Assembly: GCA_027315065.1 (NCBI GenBank)
Contig: DAHUYT010000008.1
Coordinates: forward strand, 1 to 33,963
DNA: 33,963 bases
Source: Nitrososphaerota archaeon
GTDB taxonomy: Archaea; Thermoproteota; Nitrososphaeria; Nitrososphaerales; Nitrosopumilaceae
Reading direction: 5' to 3'
Below, piece after piece: positions 7,036 to 15,138 of the stretch (positions are counted from its first letter, which is position 1; each line of letters begins with the position of its first letter). The notes beneath the pieces are model-generated. The model was given only the letters and a program-made list of their open reading frames with translations, did not search any database and had not been told where the DNA came from. A program made the translations under genes and the position numbers.

Positions 7036-7950
7036 ATGAAAGAGCAGGGCAAGATATGGATGAACGGCAAACTTGTTCCGTTCAAGAATGCAAAGGTCCA
7101 TGTTCTTACCCATGCGTTACATTACTCGACTGCCGTCTTTGAGGGAATTAGGTGTTACAAGACAACAAAGGGTCCCGCAATTTTCAGGTTGCAGGAACAT
7201 GTTGACAGACTGTTCAAATCCGCAAAGATATATTCCATGAAAATTCCCTACTCAAAAAAAGAGATCTCAGATAGCATAATCAAGACTGTGTTGGCAAGCA
7301 GGTTAAAAGAGTGCTACATCAGACCCATTGCATACTATAGCTATGGGGTCCTTGGCCTTACACCAACACCCAACAAGATAGATGTAGCAATAGCATGCTG
7401 GGAGTGGAATACTGGCGAGTCAAGTGCTGGAAAGACACATGGTGCAAGATGTAAAGTTTCAAGCTGGCTTAGAATTGATTCCAGGTCACAGCCAATGCAG
7501 GCAAAGGCAGCATCAAACTATGCAAATGCTGCGCTTGCAAGAGTAGAAGCACTAAAAGATGGTTACGATGAGGCAATAATGCTAAATTATCATGGTAAGG
7601 TTTCAGAAGGAAGTGCTGAAAATATTTTCACAGTAAACAAGTGCGAGATAGCTACTCCACCATTGAATGCTGGGATCTTGGATGGGATAACAAGAGACAG
7701 CGTAATCAAGATAGCAAGATCTGAGGGAATCAATATCATTGAAAGAGATATTGACAGGGATGAGCTATATACTACAGATGAAGTTTTTATGACTGGTACT
7801 GCTGCAGAGGTCAAATCTGTTACAGAGATTGACAATATTATTGTTGGAGATGGCAAGCCAGGTGAAATGACGCGTAAGTTGCAGGATGCATTCCATAATG
7901 TGTCCAGAGGTAACAACGAGCAGTTCATAGACTGGCTTACTCCAATCTGA
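7036..7950 (+). CDS. ilvE: Branched-chain amino-acid aminotransferase
   Basis: A fold-type IV PLP enzyme of 304 residues, transferring the amino group between glutamate and the keto acids of leucine, isoleucine and valine. The N-terminal WMNGKLVPF and HVLTHALHYSTAVFEGIRCY (22-41) are family signatures. Lys157 in QAKAASNYANAAL is the PLP-binding lysine, and GKVSEGSAENIFTV plus the TDEVFMTGTAAEV stretch near the C-terminus form the cofactor phosphate site. Length is normal. It is a single gene with its own TATA box and no operon partner. A D-amino-acid or 4-amino-4-deoxychorismate lyase relative is a less likely alternative, because the WMNG and FEGIR motifs favour IlvE. Confidence 0.93.
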   Translation: MKEQGKIWMNGKLVPFKNAKVHVLTHALHYSTAVFEGIRCYKTTKGPAIFRLQEHVDRLFKSAKIYSMKIPYSKKEISDSIIKTVLASRLKECYIRPIAYYSYGVLGLTPTPNKIDVAIACWEWNTGESSAGKTHGARCKVSSWLRIDSRSQPMQAKAASNYANAALARVEALKDGYDEAIMLNYHGKVSEGSAENIFTVNKCEIATPPLNAGILDGITRDSVIKIARSEGINIIERDIDRDELYTTDEVFMTGTAAEVKSVTEIDNIIVGDGKPGEMTRKLQDAFHNVSRGNNEQFIDWLTPI

Positions 7951-8112
7951 GCAAAAATCCTGAAAGATTTGGTCCATTATATTGTACACATGACAATGCT
8001 ATAGATTCTATAATTTCATCAAAATAACATAATCCCAAGTTGAAGGCAGTCAAACCTGTTAAATAATCTAGTATGACCAAAGATTCAATTACGCTACACA
8101 AGATCATAGGTT

Positions 8113-8286
8113 ATGGTGCTCTCAATAGTAGACCAGCACAAGCCCAAATGTTATCTTTGTAGTAATGTGTTTGAAGATGTAGAAGCGTTGAGAAAACACC
8201 GAGATACTGATCATAAGGAATTTGTGGAGTTTCACAAGGACGTAAACGATCATTCTCCTGCTCCAGGAGACGTTACTGTATTTTAG
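8113..8286 (+). CDS. 57-residue C2H2 zinc-finger protein
   Basis: A single classical C2H2 finger is visible: Cys13-x2-Cys16, then His29-x4-His34, within KCYLCSNVFEDVEALRKHRD. Phe20 and Leu26 fall at the two hydrophobic core positions of the fold. A short acidic/His-rich tail follows. The ATG at 8113 is preceded by an in-frame stop 6 nt earlier, so it is the most upstream ATG; GTG 8116 is an alternative. A second small zinc-binding gene starts 8 nt after its stop, so the two probably form one transcript. Single-finger archaeal proteins can bind DNA, RNA or protein; the target is unknown. Confidence 0.65.
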   Translation: MVLSIVDQHKPKCYLCSNVFEDVEALRKHRDTDHKEFVEFHKDVNDHSPAPGDVTVF

Positions 8287-8294
8287 GAAAATAT

Positions 8295-8447
8295 ATGGAC
8301 ACTTACAATTCTGGATTAATTTGCTGGTTTTGTAAAAAAGGTCGTCATAACGAATGCATGAAAAAGATCCCTACAGATGCCAAGTCAGAAGGACCGCATG
8401 ATTGTACCTTTGATACAAAGCTCATAGATTGCCAGTGTTCACATTAG
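8295..8447 (+). CDS. 50-residue Cys/His-rich protein
   Basis: Cys10-x2-Cys13, His18, Cys21, His35-Asp-Cys37 and a terminal Cys46-x-Cys48-x-His50 give up to nine potential zinc ligands in 50 residues. The protein begins with a short hydrophobic stretch (GLICWFC). It follows the C2H2 gene by 8 nt. I do not recognise a family; the ligand spacing suggests one or two zinc sites in a treble-clef or knuckle-like mini-domain. Confidence 0.55.
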   Translation: MDTYNSGLICWFCKKGRHNECMKKIPTDAKSEGPHDCTFDTKLIDCQCSH

Positions 8448-8705
8448 GAAGGTATTAAAAAATCAGCACTTGACTATATTTAATTTCTTGACAAAACTTT
8501 TTTTTGGCAATACATGAAAAATTATCCTAGACATATGTATGCCTCTTTTTTATATTGTCATACATGGGTACTTACGTCGAAGCTTGATATGTCTATAGAG
8601 AATGAAATCTAGAGATTACCTATCTCTTCATTTTTTTATTTTTGCAAAAAAATAATTCCGATTGCAATACAGTTTTTATAAGAGCAAATTATCCATACGT
8701 CTATC
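8448..8705. other. AT-rich gap with TATA box for 8706
   Basis: The gap holds no gene that I can support. TTTTTATAAG at about 8673-8682 is centred roughly 29 nt before the GTG at 8706, consistent with a leaderless mRNA. Confidence 0.4.
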
Positions 8706-9245
8706 GTGAAGATCCTAGTTCTGGTTTTAGTATTAATGATGGCATATGTCATAGGACAATACCAAACCAAAGCGTTTGGGGAAATCTCTACTCTTACACC
8801 GCCTGAACATTCGATTAAAGTAAATGGAACGAGTTTTACAATTCCATATACCATCACGGGAGGAATTGTTACTTTGATTCAGTCTGATACAGACGCAAAA
8901 ACGATAGATGTGAGTGTGCAATCATCAAATGGCGGTAACTTGACAATAACCTTGCCAACAAAACTCATAGATGCATATCAAGATGCATCTCTTGAGCCAG
9001 TATATGCCCATGATGAAAGCAATACCTCTCATTTTGTGGTTATGAGCAAAAATCACGGGATCAAATATACAGAAGTTGACACCTCTGAAAATAGAACGTT
9101 GACTATTCCACTTAGTCTTGGGGCTAGTACAATCGAAATTAAAGGTACATACATGGTTCCAGAGTTTGGATCCATGGTACCCATCATACTAGTGATTGCC
9201 TTCATTTCCATAATTGTGGCATCCAATAGTCGTTCTAAATCATGA
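8706..9245 (+). CDS. Secreted protein with PEFG-CTERM sorting signal
   Basis: The 179-residue protein starts at GTG 8706 with a short hydrophobic signal segment (ILVLVLVLMMAYVIG) and ends with a tripartite sorting signal: VPEFGSM, a hydrophobic helix (about 155-172) and a basic tail with Arg and Lys. PEFG-CTERM is an archaeosortase-type signal known from Thaumarchaeota; the protein is likely processed and anchored at the surface. The body between is beta-rich, with repeated Thr and Ser, and has no recognised catalytic motif. The following gene overlaps the stop by 4 nt (ATGA), so the two are translationally coupled and perhaps work together at the envelope. Confidence 0.75.
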   Translation: MKILVLVLVLMMAYVIGQYQTKAFGEISTLTPPEHSIKVNGTSFTIPYTITGGIVTLIQSDTDAKTIDVSVQSSNGGNLTITLPTKLIDAYQDASLEPVYAHDESNTSHFVVMSKNHGIKYTEVDTSENRTLTIPLSLGASTIEIKGTYMVPEFGSMVPIILVIAFISIIVASNSRSKS

Positions 9246-9676
9246 ATGGAAGAATCCTAATTGCCGTAGGCGCAGTAATTCTAGTTATAATTATTGCAAT
9301 CCCCTATTTTGAGCAAGATGGATCCAAGGTCCCAGTAGACAATTCCACATCCAACATATCCCAATCAACCAACCAAGCTCCAACTACATCCATTACTGTT
9401 AGTACAGACAAATCCTCTTACAGCATGGGTGATGCAATTGTAATCTCAGGTGATGTCAAATCACCCGTTGCTGGCACTACAGTGACGATATTGATTCTTG
9501 ATCCAAATAATTTACTTTTACAAGCTGAACGAATTTCTGTGTCTCCAGATGGTAACTTTCAGACTACAATCATGACCACCCCTTTTATTTGGAAACTCGG
9601 TGGAACATATGCGGTATCAGCACAATACGGTTCATCTAACGTAAAAGCCCAAACAACATTCTACTTTACAGGTTGA
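9242..9676 (+). CDS. Membrane-anchored extracellular Ig-like protein
   Basis: The 144-residue protein has an N-terminal membrane anchor or uncleaved signal (about 4-23), a Ser/Thr/Asn-rich linker with possible glycosylation sites (about 32-52), and one beta-sandwich domain starting at ITVSTDKSSYSMGDAIVISG and ending at FYFTG. This domain type, with its D-K-x-x-Y-x-x-G-D motif, is common in thaumarchaeal surface proteins and resembles macroglobulin-like/Ig-like modules. It overlaps the upstream PEFG-CTERM gene by 4 nt. It converges on the propeller gene with a gap of about 21 nt. Confidence 0.65.
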   Translation: MNGRILIAVGAVILVIIIAIPYFEQDGSKVPVDNSTSNISQSTNQAPTTSITVSTDKSSYSMGDAIVISGDVKSPVAGTTVTILILDPNNLLLQAERISVSPDGNFQTTIMTTPFIWKLGGTYAVSAQYGSSNVKAQTTFYFTG

Positions 9677-9697
9677 GTGTTCAAGTACTGCAAGACC

Positions 9698-11050
9698 CTA
9701 TCTAGACATGCCCCTGAGTCTTGTCCTGTATCTCATAGCCAAGTAAATTCCGGCGCCAACCATTACAAGAAATACTATCACGTCTACAGAAAATCCTTGA
9801 ATAGGTGAGCTTACCATATATGTTGCAGTGGGGCTGTTGGTCCCGTCAGTTACAGTAACTATGTGATTCCCTGATGCAGAATCTGGAACTGGAAATGTCA
9901 CGCCTACAGGAATTTCACCTGATGCAGTTGTTGTAACTGTAGCAGGAGATGTTGTCACGGTAGTACCGTCATACTTTACTGTAATGGAATGGAATGCAAG
10001 AAACGCGGTTCCTGACACTGTGACTGTAGTACCAGTAGGACCAGATGTTGGGTTAACGACAACTGTATTGGTAACATCATTGATTATGGAGATGGTGTTG
10101 GCGTTAGTATTTGCCACAAATATCTCTCCCTTACCAGAGTCATATGCTACCGCAATAGGATTGTTACCAACAGATATCGTTGCAACAAGTGAATTTGTAC
10201 TATCAGATATTACGGAGGTGGTATTGGTATCAAAATTTGCCACAAATATCTCTCCCTTACCAGAGTCATATGCTACCGCAATAGGACTACTGCCAACAGG
10301 TATCGTTGCAACAAGTGAATTTCTACTGTCAGCGATTACGGAGATATTATTATTCAATTCATTTGCCACAAATATCTCTCCCTTACCAGAGTCATATGCT
10401 ACAGCATCAGGACTACCGCCGACGGGTATTGTTGCAACAATTGCATTTGTACTATCAGATATTATGGAAACAGTATTGGCGTTAGTATTTGCCACAAATA
10501 TCTCTCCCTTACCAGAGTCATATGCGACACCTTGAGGATTATTGCCAACAGGTATTGTTGCAACAACTGCGTTTGTACTATCGGAGATTACGGCAATGGT
10601 GTTGGTACCAACACCTGCCACAAATATCTCTCCCTTGCCAGAGTCATATGCAACGGCCGAAGTGCCATTGCCGACAGGTATTGTTGCAACAACTGCGTTT
10701 GTGCTATCGGAGATTGCGGAGACTGTACTGCCACCAAAATTTGCCACAAATATCTCTCCCTTACCAGAGTCATATGCTACAGCATCAGGATTATTGCCTA
10801 CAGATATTGTACCACCAGAAACAACTGCGTTTGTACTATCGGAGATTACAGAGATGGTGCCTGCAATATTATTATTTGCCACAAATATCTCTCCCTTACC
10901 AGAGTCATATGCTACAGCATCAGGACTATTACCAACTAGTATTGTTGCAACAAGTTGCTCTGCGTATGCTGCCTGTGCAAATACACCATAGGTTATAATC
11001 CATAGAAAAACTGCAACATTTAGTCCAAGCCCTAGACTCTGCATATTCAC
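9698..11050 (-). CDS. Surface seven-bladed beta-propeller (YncE/YVTN type)
   Basis: The 450-residue protein has a signal peptide (about 5-30), seven propeller repeats, an IPT/TIG-like domain and a C-terminal membrane helix followed by basic residues. Each repeat carries VAYDSGKGEIFVAN and a second strand of the type VISDSTNAVVATIPVG, matching the YVTN/YncE family of lactonase-like propellers. There are exactly seven copies, enough for one closed propeller. The Ig-like part begins near PTSGPTGTTVTVSG. The C-terminal helix (FSVDVIVFLVMVGAGIYLAM) and Arg-rich tail suggest a membrane anchor. Start is GTG 11050, with an ATG 6 nt inside as alternative. Probably a surface adhesion or binding protein; the ligand is not readable. 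Confidence 0.85.
   Translation of the reverse strand: MNMQSLGLGLNVAVFLWIITYGVFAQAAYAEQLVATILVGNSPDAVAYDSGKGEIFVANNNIAGTISVISDSTNAVVSGGTISVGNNPDAVAYDSGKGEIFVANFGGSTVSAISDSTNAVVATIPVGNGTSAVAYDSGKGEIFVAGVGTNTIAVISDSTNAVVATIPVGNNPQGVAYDSGKGEIFVANTNANTVSIISDSTNAIVATIPVGGSPDAVAYDSGKGEIFVANELNNNISVIADSRNSLVATIPVGSSPIAVAYDSGKGEIFVANFDTNTTSVISDSTNSLVATISVGNNPIAVAYDSGKGEIFVANTNANTISIINDVTNTVVVNPTSGPTGTTVTVSGTAFLAFHSITVKYDGTTVTTSPATVTTTASGEIPVGVTFPVPDSASGNHIVTVTDGTNSPTATYMVSSPIQGFSVDVIVFLVMVGAGIYLAMRYRTRLRGMSR
10113..10918 (-). repeat. Seven near-identical coding repeats, 126-bp period
   Basis: The motif GCCACAAATATCTCTCCC starts (plus strand) at 10113, 10239, 10365, 10491, 10617, 10743 and 10878. Six units are spaced by 126 bp (42 codons) and the last by 135 bp. 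The repeated core is almost unchanged in the DNA, including synonymous positions, which suggests recent duplication or gene conversion. Confidence 0.95.
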
Positions 11051-11189
11051 ACTTTTTACAAAACGCCTATGTTTCTATATGAGTTTATGCCCATTTTCTT
11101 CCAGTTATCTTTTCCGGAAATTATTTCATCCCCTAGTTAGAAGAGTACTCTACCACGGTAATCGCGTATCCAATAGTAGTGGCATACCC

Positions 11190-11492
11190 ATGGTAAAATT
11201 AGATGAGGACAGGATAAGGTGGATTATAAAATGCAAGGAGGAGGGAAAGAAGAACGCCGATATCGCCCGTATCCAGAAGATCTCAATCAGAAGGGTCCAA
11301 CAGATCTATTCTTGGTATCAGAAGAACAAGATGGTTCCCGTTCTTAGAAAACCTGGAAGGCCTACACGACCAGTGACTGAACAGGAAATAAGGGTTGTCA
11401 GGGATGCACACAAAAGATATCGTGCAAATGCATTATACCTTCAGAGATACATCTACAAGATACACGACAAACAAGAGAATGCTTCCAAGTGA
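11190..11492 (+). pseudogene. Transposase N-terminal HTH fragment
   Basis: From ATG 11190 a helix-turn-helix region reads MVKLDEDRIRWIIKCKEEG, then NADIARIQKISIRRVQQIYS, then a GRPTRP hinge and a second helical region (VVRDAHKRYRANALYL). This is the typical N-terminus of an IS481/IS630-like DDE transposase. The conserved continuation and the DDE domain are missing. After about 11437 the next frame carries an integrase C-terminus instead. It is therefore a truncated remnant joined to another gene's end; a small HTH regulator is a weaker alternative. Confidence 0.6.
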
Positions 11493-11763
11493 TCTTATCA
11501 ACGAAATGAAAAATGCTTTCAGGCGAAGTCAGGAATTTCTAGACCTTGAGCTGCAGGCTGGAAAGCAATTGGAAATGCAGAGTCTTGAAACACAAGAAAA
11601 TGCCATGGCAAAAAAATCAACGGTATCACAACAAGTCATTCAGATTGTTGTAAGAGTTGATCAGGTCGAAGAGATGATCGCCCAAGGTTGGCGACTTGTC
11701 GCAACTTTGCCCGGAGAAAAGGCAGTATTTGAGAATTTCGGGACCGGAAAGCGAGATGTGTAA
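11395..11763 (+). pseudogene. Integrase C-terminal remnant
   Basis: The frame contains STRYTTNKRMLPSDLINEM and FRRSQEFL, which align with RYTTNKGRLSDEMIEDM and FQQSEQFL of the intact integrase at 2004-3314, including the nucleophile tyrosine. The end (VEEMIAQGWRLVATLPGEKA) aligns with VRYVEEGWDIVKELQNGKV of the same protein. Only this C-terminal part survives, from about 11437; all upstream catalytic residues are absent, so it cannot recombine DNA. It ends 13 nt before the 3' end of tRNA-Ala, as expected for the scar of an old integration at that tRNA. Confidence 0.65.
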
Positions 11764-11776
11764 CCCTCGTATAAGG

Positions 11777-11849
11777 TGGACCGAGGGGGATTTGAACCCC
11801 CGACATCCGCGTTGCGAACGCGGCATCACTACCACTAGACTACCGGCCC
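11777..11849 (-). tRNA. tRNA-Ala (anticodon CGC)
   Basis: The minus strand begins GGGCCGG and ends TCGGTCC plus discriminator A; these pair with two G-U pairs. The anticodon stem CCGCG/CGCGG encloses the loop TTCGCAA with anticodon CGC. The T-arm is GGGGGTTCAAATCCCCC. CCA is not encoded. Confidence 0.93.
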
Positions 11850-11925
11850 TTTTGTTATCAGAATGGTATCTGCTTTTATTCATTTTTACTCAAAGAATAA
11901 TACTGGGATTTTGGCAAAGTTTTCG

Positions 11926-12384
11926 ATGACTTTTGATGCTATAATACTGAATTCACATGTTGTTCTGCCAAGCGGAATAGTAGATAAAAATATTGTAATG
12001 GATGAAGGGAAAATTGTCAGTCTGACAAATGACACTCCTCAATGTGATACAAAAATTGATGGAAGGGGTCTAGTTGCGTTACCTGGGGTGATTGACCCGC
12101 ACGTGCATTATGGTGTCTATTCGCCAATAGAGCAATCTGCAGTTACTGAATCAAGAGTTGCAGCAGTTGGTGGAGTTACCACAATGATGCGAATGTTGCG
12201 TCTGAGCGGGTCCTACAAAAGAAACCTCGACTCACATCTTACTGAGAGTGCACGGTCACATTATATCGACTATTCAATACATGCATCAATTCTTCAGGAA
12301 AACCAGGTTGAAGAGATGGAATTTTGTACAAAAAAAGGAATCACCTCATTCAAGTTGTATATGAATCTGGGAGGCGAGGTTTAG
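11926..12384 (+). pseudogene. Dihydroorotase-family amidohydrolase, N-terminal part (frameshifted)
   Basis: The frame starts at ATG 11926 and encodes the small beta domain and the first part of the TIM barrel of a cyclic amidohydrolase (dihydroorotase/hydantoinase/allantoinase family). GVIDPHVHYG carries the HxH metal pair, and SFKLYMNLGG carries the lysine that is carboxylated to bridge two metals. A stop TAG follows GGEV. Removing one T from the TTT at 12380-12382 joins this frame directly to the next one without a gap in the family pattern. The whole protein would be about 464 residues. The break may be a real mutation or a sequencing error; all catalytic residues are intact across the two halves. 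Confidence 0.8.
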
Positions 12385-12394
12385 TCATGTTTAT

Positions 12395-13321
12395 GTGGAT
12401 ATGACACCAGGTCACAATCTACTTGTAGAGAAAAAAGTAGAGATCAGTACAAAAATCATCGAACGGGTAATTAATAATGCCTCTTTGCTTGGATGTACAG
12501 TCCTTGTACATGCAGAAGATTACCAGATGTGTTCTTGTGGTATACGTGAAGCAAAGACCAATAACAAGAATGGACTAGGAGCATGGTCAGAAAGCAGGTC
12601 AGTGGAGTCCGAAGTCAAGTCGATAACAACAGTATCTGATATGGCAAGAAAAGCTGGATGCAAACTATACTTTGTACACATTGGATCACAGGCAGCAATG
12701 GATGCAATTTTAAGGGAAAAGAAAAACGGTACTGCAATTTCTGTGGAAACATGTCCTCACTATTTGACACTGTCATACGAATCGCAACAAGGATATCTTG
12801 CAAAAGTAATGCCCCCTATTAGATCAAAAAGCGATACCGCAAGAATATGGCAAGATGTGGAGAACGGTAATATTGACACAATTGGTACCGATCATGTGGC
12901 AAATCGGCTTGACCTTAAGCTTGTAGGTGATACAGTCTGGGATGCATTGGCGGGATTTCCAGGAATGGGAACAATGATGCCAATATTGCTAAGCGAAGGA
13001 GTGAATAAAGGCAGGGTAACTTTGCCGCAATTATCAAATCTTACCAGTCTGAATACCGCAAAAATATTTGGAATGTATCCAAAGAAAGGAATAATCCAAA
13101 AAGGCTCTGACGCTGATATTGTGCTAGTTGACATGAAAGCAGAAAAGAAGGTTAGCGCCGAACTGTTGGGCGGTTACTCTGATTATACCGTATATGATGG
13201 ATGGAGCCTAAAGGGATGGCCTGTGAAAACTCTTGTAAGAGGAACAGTTGTGGCTGAAGATTTTAAAGTGACAGGAAAACCCGGATATGGAAAATTCATC
13301 CAAAGGCCCGTGTCAGCGTAG
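12395..13321 (+). pseudogene. Dihydroorotase-family amidohydrolase, C-terminal part (frameshifted)
   Basis: The second frame carries the rest of the barrel: the HAED metal-binding His, VHIGS, ETCPHY with a further metal His, and IGTDHV with the catalytic Asp. GFPGMGTMMPILLS and KGIIQKGSDADIVLVD are typical C-terminal motifs of the family. Joined with the upstream frame it forms a complete enzyme that would open or close a cyclic amide, in archaea usually in pyrimidine synthesis (PyrC), although hydantoinase or allantoinase activity cannot be excluded. No other pyrimidine gene lies next to it. Its 3' end overlaps the convergent rpiA gene by 9 nt. Confidence 0.8.
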
Positions 13322-13987
13322 TATCTCAAACTTGCCATTTTCTTTTGCCTTGTAAATTACATCTGGTTTTGAAAATATCCCAACCTCGATGACACCTGGA
13401 ATTCCTATTATTGTTGCTGCCAATTCTTTAGGATTGGAAATTATGCCAAACTCACAATCAAGTATTATGTTTCCATTTTCAGTTACATATGGATATCCAC
13501 GCTCCAGCAATCGCATGTGTGGCATGCCTCCATGTTTTCTAATTTGAATTGTGGCCGTGTTTCTTGCAAACTGGTGCACCTCTACTGGTACACTACGGTC
13601 TAGTTGTTTTACAAACTTGGATTCGTCAGCTATAATTACAACTTTTTTTGCCATACTGATCAGTATTTTTTCCCGAAGAAGCGCCCCCCCTCCGCCCTTT
13701 ATCATATTTCCTTTGGCGTCTATTTGGTCAGCTCCGTCAAAAACCAAATCCACATGATCGATCTGATCGGGCTCAATTATTGATATGCCGCCCCTTTCCG
13801 CCTCCATCTTGATTTGCAGCGACGTCGGAATAGCTTTGACAGAAAGGCGATTCTTCTTCAGGTGTACTGATAACGACCTAACAATGGCGGTTGCAGCCCT
13901 GCCGCTGCCAAGACCTATGACATAGTTGTCTTTTACCATTTTTAGCGCTTGGGGCGATAATGCCTTTATGGCATCATCAACTGTCAA
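13313..13987 (-). CDS. rpiA: Ribose-5-phosphate isomerase A
   Basis: Interconverts ribose 5-phosphate and ribulose 5-phosphate. All RpiA signatures are present: GLGSGRAATA (phosphate loop, replacing GSGST), LVFDGADQID with the catalytic Asp region, and KGGGGALLREK with Lys and Glu of the active site. Length (224) is normal. The start is TTG 13987, which directly follows the TAA of the upstream gene, so the two are cotranscribed and probably coupled. It closes the minus-strand run that begins with purU. Confidence 0.93.
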   Translation of the reverse strand: MTVDDAIKALSPQALKMVKDNYVIGLGSGRAATAIVRSLSVHLKKNRLSVKAIPTSLQIKMEAERGGISIIEPDQIDHVDLVFDGADQIDAKGNMIKGGGGALLREKILISMAKKVVIIADESKFVKQLDRSVPVEVHQFARNTATIQIRKHGGMPHMRLLERGYPYVTENGNIILDCEFGIISNPKELAATIIGIPGVIEVGIFSKPDVIYKAKENGKFEILR

Positions 13988-14962
13988 TTATTCAACCTCT
14001 ACTTGTTCTAGTTTGGACAGGGCTTTCATTATTTCGCTTTTTATTTTATCTAAATCCTTGTCATCATCTTCAATTTTTTCTTCTTCTGGTATCTTTATAG
14101 GAGTTGGAAGTTGTACTTTCTTTTCAACCTGTACTGCTATCTCTGGTTTTGGAGTCTCTATTGATATGATCTCTTCTCTTGATGCAAGAGGAGCAGGTTC
14201 TACTGGAACAATTGATTGTGAAATATCATGTATTTCCTTGATGGGCTCTTCAATAATTTTTGCAGGCTCGACGTGGACTTGAGGTGGTCTTATTATTTCA
14301 TCTGGAAATTCTGGCATGGTACTTGGAATCTCTGTCAATGTACTCAGTTCAATTGATCTGCGTCTTACGTGGAAAGGAATCTCAATCGGTGTGGGTGGTA
14401 CGGGAATTTTTTCTTTTAGAGTCTGAGTCTCCGTTCTTTCTTGCTGGTACTTCACTTCTGGTTCAACCTTTTCAATTTGTTGCCTTTCCTGTACTATCTG
14501 CTTTGGTTTTTCCTGTTGCCTGACTTCAGGCTGCACGGTTGTCTGTACATCAGGCCGTACCATGTTTGCTGATATCTTGGAAGAGATTTCGTGTAACCTC
14601 TGGTCCAATTTTGATAGTTTGCTGTCCATCAATGTTGCCAAGCTGTATCCTATGGGGCCAAGATCTGGATACTTACTTGCAGTCTCCAGACTTTCTATCT
14701 TGGCAATTGTAGTTCCAAGTTGATGCTGGTATCTAATGAGCAGTTTATCTCGATGAACCTTTGAAACATTTGATTCTTCATGGTAGAGTCTTGTGATTGT
14801 TTTTGTGAGTATCTCTTTTTCAATTTTCAATGAATGTAATTGATCTTCTGCTGCTGAATTTACTGTAATGGTCTGTTTGTACTTTCGTTTTGGGATTTTA
14901 TCTAAAGCAACTGCAGTACAAGCGCCCGCCAGAGAGCTAAAAACGAGAGCTATTTCTTCCAA
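13988..14962 (-). CDS. Unknown protein with coiled coil and Pro/Glu/Gln-rich tail
   Basis: The 324-residue protein has a weakly hydrophobic N-terminus (about 3-21), a helical coiled-coil region (about 38-130, KIEKEILTKTITRLYHEE and similar), and a long low-complexity region rich in Pro, Val, Glu, Gln and Ile (about 138-300). The C-terminus is again acidic and helical. I do not recognise a family. Start is TTG 14962, 1 nt after the L37e stop, and its stop touches the rpiA start, so it is locked inside a translation-gene operon. The N-terminus may anchor it to the membrane; scaffold or surface attachment are possible roles, but that is inference. Confidence 0.7.
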   Translation of the reverse strand: MEEIALVFSSLAGACTAVALDKIPKRKYKQTITVNSAAEDQLHSLKIEKEILTKTITRLYHEESNVSKVHRDKLLIRYQHQLGTTIAKIESLETASKYPDLGPIGYSLATLMDSKLSKLDQRLHEISSKISANMVRPDVQTTVQPEVRQQEKPKQIVQERQQIEKVEPEVKYQQERTETQTLKEKIPVPPTPIEIPFHVRRRSIELSTLTEIPSTMPEFPDEIIRPPQVHVEPAKIIEEPIKEIHDISQSIVPVEPAPLASREEIISIETPKPEIAVQVEKKVQLPTPIKIPEEEKIEDDDKDLDKIKSEIMKALSKLEQVEVE

Positions 14963-14963
14963 T

Positions 14964-15131
14964 TTATGTATACCATTTGATCCAAGTGTATTTTCTTATT
15001 TTTGCATCTGGATAACCACAGCTTGCGCACCTGTCATGTCTTGCATGAAAAGAATTCTTTCCACATCTTCTGCATCTTACGTGGACATGTTTCTTTGTGT
15101 ATCCTCCCATGGAGGTTGTGCCTTTAGTCAT
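14964..15131 (-). CDS. rpl37e: 50S ribosomal protein L37e
   Basis: The 55-residue product has the L37e zinc ribbon: Cys20-x2-Cys23 in [12 protein letters not shown] and Cys35-x2-Cys38 in [13 protein letters not shown], ending KYTWIKWYT. It begins [18 protein letters not shown], which matches the family. It is 7 nt after the LSm gene, the standard archaeal LSm-L37e pair. It is easily missed because of its size. Confidence 0.95.
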   Translation of the reverse strand: MTKGTTSMGGYTKKHVHVRCRRCGKNSFHARHDRCASCGYPDAKIRKYTWIKWYT

Positions 15132-15138
15132 TGTACTT

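Noticed and set aside
9984-10998. Several long open frames opposite the propeller gene
   Set aside because: They follow the 126-bp repeat and carry only low-complexity repeats; the minus-strand frame has signal peptide, blades and anchor.
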